A stretch of 64,000 nt of DNA from contig JAZBRS010000077.1 in assembly GCA_037176725.1 (NCBI GenBank), positions 310,001 through 374,000 of the forward strand. The letters run 5' to 3'. Below the pieces are notes generated by a model. The model saw only the letters and a list, made by a program, of their open reading frames with translations. It was not told the origin of the DNA and did not search any database. Origin of the DNA: Posidonia oceanica (Eukaryota; Streptophyta; Magnoliopsida; Alismatales; Posidoniaceae). The translations under genes and the position numbers were made by a program. This document shows positions 63,136-64,000 of the stretch, piece by piece (positions within the stretch are counted from its first letter, which is position 1; each line of letters begins with the position of its first letter).

Positions 63136-64000
63136 TCAGAAAAGATTGGGGTAACCCCCCGAGGTTCCAGCGGAGGAAGGATTGGCTATACTAAGGCGTG
63201 CAAGTGCAAGTGCAGGTGTATGTGTAGGCTCCTGCTCGCCAACGCTGATGATCCTGCGGTCGATCAGGCGTTGAACGGCATCCCGGAGAGCGAGGCAGTT
63301 GTCCGTCGAGTGCCCAGTGGCCCGATAGAAACTGCAGAACTGATCCGTATCATGCCACCACGGAGGGGGGTTTGGTGACGGACGGACAGCCGGGAGTCTC
63401 AGGAGCGACTCAACTTGAGGGAAGATGACACTCAATGGTCCGGGGAGAGGCGTGTAATCACACTCAGCCCGACGAGGTCGTCTTTGCCCTGGGTGGAGTC
63501 CTTGCCGAGCGGGTGCGACGTGATGCACGGGCTCGACGGTGGCAGTGTGCTCAGTGGGTGCAAAATTAGGTGCGTGCTCTAGCGGAAAAGGGTCTAGTTG
63601 ACTCTCTGCATAGGCAGGCTCTTCAGGAAGATCGACGCATAACTCGGAGAGCTGTTCCGAGCGGTCCGGAGTGGAGCTGTTGTTGTTGTTGCAGCGGTGA
63701 TTGCCGGAGGTGTTGGCCTGCCTAGCCAATGCAGAAAGTGCGGGGAAATGCCCACTTCGCAGCGAGCTTTCCACGCGGACACCAGCCCTAATCAGCGATG
63801 CATGACTAATGATGTGCTGAATGCAAAGCAGAGTCCCAATCACTGGCAGCGCCCCTTTAACAATCATCTCGATAGAATCCTCCTCGGAGGGTTTATCTTT
63901 GACTTGGGCGGCTAAGGAACGCCAGCGACCGACATACTCCCCAAATGGCTCTTGGGGTCTCTGCTGGATGGCGACAAGATCCTCCCTCTTGGGGATCAGG
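63136..64000 (-). CDS. gag, C-terminal part (TE-D)
   Basis: Open from the window edge to the stop at 63136. It has LIPKREDLVAIQQRPQEP, FGEYVGRWRSLAAQVKDKPS, SEEDSIEMIVKGALPVIGT, VESSLRSGHFPALSALARQ, a short Asn linker, and the knuckle CSFYRATGHSTDNC (Tyr where TE-A has His in CDFH, so CX3YX... is atypical). It ends SAGTSGGYPNLF about 50 residues after the knuckle, without continuing into protease. It is the only gag here without visible lesions; the N-terminal half is outside the window. Confidence 0.85.
   Translation of the reverse strand, partial: LIPKREDLVAIQQRPQEPFGEYVGRWRSLAAQVKDKPSEEDSIEMIVKGALPVIGTLLCIQHIISHASLIRAGVRVESSLRSGHFPALSALARQANTSGNHRCNNNNSSTPDRSEQLSELCVDLPEEPAYAESQLDPFPLEHAPNFAPTEHTATVEPVHHVAPARQGLHPGQRRPRRAECDYTPLPGPLSVIFPQVESLLRLPAVRPSPNPPPWWHDTDQFCSFYRATGHSTDNCLALRDAVQRLIDRRIISVGEQEPTHTPALALARLSIANPSSAGTSGGYPNLF

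Larger units (their letters stand above)
59307..64000 (-). mobile_element. TE-D: element with gag adjoining its 3' region (partial)
   Basis: It begins at the PPT beside LTR-R and continues past the window. From the PPT upstream it has a 49-bp tandem array, hairpin cassettes, about 1.4 kb of unrecognised DNA, more cassettes, then the C-terminal half of gag. Protease, RT, RNase H and integrase are absent from the expected place. It is either an internal deletion or a non-autonomous form. Gag is open throughout the visible 288 codons. Confidence 0.75.

Overview
The window is plant nuclear DNA made almost entirely of nested Ty3/gypsy LTR retrotransposons of the Tat/Ogre type. The evidence is a gag with a CX2HX4HX4C knuckle, a DNGS-type protease, RT with YVDD, a degenerate RNase H followed by a second archaeal-type RNase H, an integrase without chromodomain, a primer-binding site matching TGGCGACTCCGCTGGGGA, very long LTRs and extra genes between integrase and the 3' LTR. 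The extra genes encode plant mobile domain (PMD)-type proteins, which points to a flowering plant or another seed plant with a large repeat-rich genome. I could not place it more precisely, and I see no ordinary host gene, rRNA or tRNA.

Layout. TE-A (154-22451, minus strand, 22.3 kb) is structurally complete: LTRs of 3.4 and 3.3 kb with TGTAG...CTACA ends, a perfect 5-bp target duplication CATAT, PBS, gag, protease, a histidine-rich repeat domain, RT, two RNase H domains, integrase, an intronless sense-strand PMD gene and a 3' repeat array. It is inserted in the 5' LTR of TE-B (plus strand; LTR pieces 1-153 and 22452-24034, body to about 31100). TE-B has lost RT and both RNase H domains by deletion. 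Its PMD gene is cut at about 31100 by an LTR (LTR-L, 31101-34052).

From LTR-L onwards everything is oriented minus: TE-C body (34053-53287), a second, structurally different and longer LTR (LTR-R, 53288-59306), then TE-D body (59307 to beyond the window). TE-C has a recognisable gag-protease-RT-RNase H-aRH-integrase polyprotein, read in one frame for about 6 kb apart from point stops. On the opposite strand it carries two PMD genes that still have introns. TE-D brings an open gag very close to its 3' region, with no pol between them.

How the parts fit. Each element has the plan PBS-leader-gag-pro-RT-RH-aRH-INT-extra gene-hairpin-rich tandem repeats-PPT-LTR. All the polyproteins are broken except the visible part of TE-D gag. 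Most breaks are point nonsense mutations, mainly TAG where a sister element has CAG or TGG, which fits deamination of cytosine methylated in CHG context. The most unusual points are: the same PMD gene family present intronless in sense and intron-containing in antisense; arrays of palindromic hairpin modules in the LTRs whose number differs between the two LTRs of one insertion; a tetrapeptide HAE repeat domain between protease and RT; and hairpin cassettes of the 3' region shared by three elements but amplified into different tandem arrays.
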